A DNA stretch of 7,234 bases. Source: Proteobacteria bacterium UBA1847. Its GTDB lineage: Bacteria > Pseudomonadota > Gammaproteobacteria > Steroidobacterales > Woeseiaceae. This document shows, in pieces, positions 7,001 to 7,234 of this stretch; within the stretch, counting starts at the first letter, position 1, and each line of letters opens with the position of its first letter. Location of the stretch: positions 1 to 7,234 of the forward strand of contig DDIP01000293.1 of NCBI GenBank assembly GCA_002338605.1, read 5' to 3'. Under the pieces are notes generated by a model. It had not been told where the DNA came from and did not search any database. It saw only the letters and a program-made list of their open reading frames with translations. A program made the translations under genes and the position numbers.

Positions 7001-7234
7001 CGTGGTCGCCCCGCCCGACTTCCCCTTGGCCCGTGGGATGCGGTAGTTAACTGTTGGTGTCGGGTACGCAAAGACCGCAATATCTCTGTAAAAATTCTTG
7101 TTTGCCTGGGGTTGAGGCAGGCTCCCTTCAAATCGTAGAGGCCCGGTGACTCTTGTCTCCGTCCATACAACGCGTTGCATAGACAGTTCTGGAGAAATCC
7201 ACGGCCCGCCGCTGCCGGTCCAGCCTGCGGCATT
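4010..7234 (-). CDS. GH106 alpha-L-rhamnosidase (5' end beyond window)
   Basis: This very large glycoside hydrolase should remove alpha-L-rhamnose from plant or algal glycans or glycosides. The visible 1074 residues are open to the right edge, and the ATG at 7180 is internal: the residues before it (AAGWTGSGGPWISPELS) are a conserved GH106 N-terminal block. About 100 residues, including any signal peptide, are probably missing. In visible numbering, the catalytic barrel spans about 150-430, with HVDSWEVGSQNWTP near 187-200, LTHESYD near 266-272, DEPMGEFW near 286-293, VGAEAFT near 319-325 and FVIHRYAFQPW near 354-364. Conserved acids that could be catalytic are Glu192, Glu269, Glu291 and Glu322. 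A Rossmann-like segment (LVLPMDNTMTPGLLRRIHKLV) lies near 478-498, a beta-sandwich near 575-695, the FRIKGKYPEFWWP strand region near 791-803, and a galactose-binding-like C-terminal domain near 865-1045. The last 29 residues look unconserved and lie antisense to the end of the propeller gene. The precise substrate is unknown. Confidence 0.92.
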   Translation of the reverse strand, partial: NAAGWTGSGGPWISPELSMQRVVWTETRVTGPLRFEGSLPQPQANKNFYRDIAVFAYPTPTVNYRIPRAKGKSGGATTRIEISPRASYPSLPDGAVVNRADSQILTAGSTERERLVWDVPAGEWTLLRMGYTTTGQENYPAPLPGRGLESDKLSKVATEVHFNALLKKLIDKNETLAGETRTLVSAHVDSWEVGSQNWTPDFIKEFQRLRGYDPLPLLPIMSGRVIDSLEVSERFLWDVRRTISDLVAKNYIGHLNALARRHGMRLTHESYDKMPAADLEVAGRVDEPMGEFWTLEKFRKAYSVLEMASAGHVYGKPIVGAEAFTANRNERWQYHPGNIKDIGDWAFTEGINRFVIHRYAFQPWTELMRLPGMGMGPWGLHYERTQTWWEYSYAWHQYLTRIQAILQQGLFVADLCFLTPEGAPQRSHSPIKAGDLLPGGHLRPGYGFDLCPAEVVIERMSVRDGRLILPDGMSYRMLVLPMDNTMTPGLLRRIHKLVSAGATVMGTPPVASPSLTGYPMSDEEIRTLVTEMWGGWQVPANLVVRKFGEGRIIWGEDIARQDPVYEQATSFDLANWIWYMEGDPAVSAPPGKRYFRRSIEIDSRSSIASARMTISAAGDNAFELWINERRVGGGSNRTLRVAEWLNPGRNLIAIVVDKKSGSTDPAGLAAALSIEFSDGREQELRTDSTWQASNISPVDWPVDALEDSHWSAALVLGPVGIAPWGQIDQEADADDTIPNIDYAIGALEMIGLTPDFQSTAPLRYIHKTMGETDVYFIANPEDHEVDAVCTFRIKGKYPEFWWPDTGRTSSVAEFDQQNGNTTIPLRLDAVGSVFVVFRPIEKGSQEVSGRKNWMDFETLREVTGPWNLSFPPGWGAPERVVLEHLSSWSLNDNPGVRHFSGTATYEKTFAWNPDVLSSPKEVRQFLDLGDVEIMAQVTLNDHDLGVLWKKPFRVEVTDALRSGENKLKVRVVNLWINRLIGDELLPEDSERNPDGTLVEWPRWITENKPSPTGRFTFSTQRQWTNDDPLVRSGMMGPVLLLSVSDNPSLDTSALEFNPSSQIHTEKHGAERSEF
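5095..5520 (-). other. Beta-sandwich (sugar-binding-like) domain inside the GH106 protein
   Basis: The segment begins near WIWYMEGDP and ends near the SHWSAAL sequence. It contains RYFRRSIEID, ISAAGDNAFELWINERRVGG and a WLNPGRNLIAIVVDKK strand, then a DSTWQAS strand. This pattern (framework strands, then an N-A-F-E-L-W-I-N-E turn, then L-x-P-G-x-N) resembles the N-terminal lectin-like domain of GH78 rhamnosidases and related jelly-roll domains. It lies between the Rossmann-like segment and the later GH106 strands. Boundaries are estimates from sequence alone. Confidence 0.6.

Noticed and set aside
6943..7233. Minus-strand open frame beginning MPQAGPAAAG
   Set aside because: It is an alternative frame of the GH106 N-terminal coding sequence, which shows conserved GH106 residues in the same stretch.

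Overview
The window looks like a fragment of a chromosome from a Gram-negative, probably proteobacterial, glycan user. A tripartite tricarboxylate transporter (TTT/Tct) set occupies the left third, and two large carbohydrate-active proteins occupy the rest. The proteobacterial assignment rests on the Bug/TctC binding protein and the tight tctC-tctB-tctA order, which are abundant in that phylum. The genus cannot be read from the sequence, and the C-terminal module of the propeller protein resembles proteins I associate with Planctomycetes and Verrucomicrobia.

Layout, left to right. Positions 1-817 (minus) hold the first half of the large TctA permease, cut by the window edge. Positions 811-1317 (minus) hold the small TctB subunit. 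Positions 1336-2304 (minus) hold the periplasmic binding protein TctC (Bug family). These three form one apparent operon transcribed leftward: an 18-base gap, then a 7-base overlap. A 147-base divergent intergenic region (2305-2451) carries an AT-rich repeat close to the tctC start. Rightward from 2452 to 4068 lies a secreted beta-propeller protein of the GH43/GH32-like kind, with four Asp-box-like motifs and a C-terminal beta-sandwich. Converging on it, and overlapping its end by 59 bases, is a very large minus-strand gene (4010-7234). It is a GH106-type alpha-L-rhamnosidase whose 5' end lies beyond the right edge.

How the genes may work together (inference): the rhamnosidase and the propeller protein would release sugars from a rhamnose-containing, possibly acidic, plant or algal glycan outside the cytoplasm. 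The Tct system would import an organic acid or sugar acid, perhaps derived from the same glycan. No regulator, SusC/SusD pair, TonB receptor, rhamnose catabolic gene, RNA gene, mobile element or CRISPR array is visible. I found no clear evidence for a wholly new system. The less ordinary points are the unassigned propeller family, the sandwich domain inside the GH106 protein, the convergent gene overlap and the intergenic repeat.
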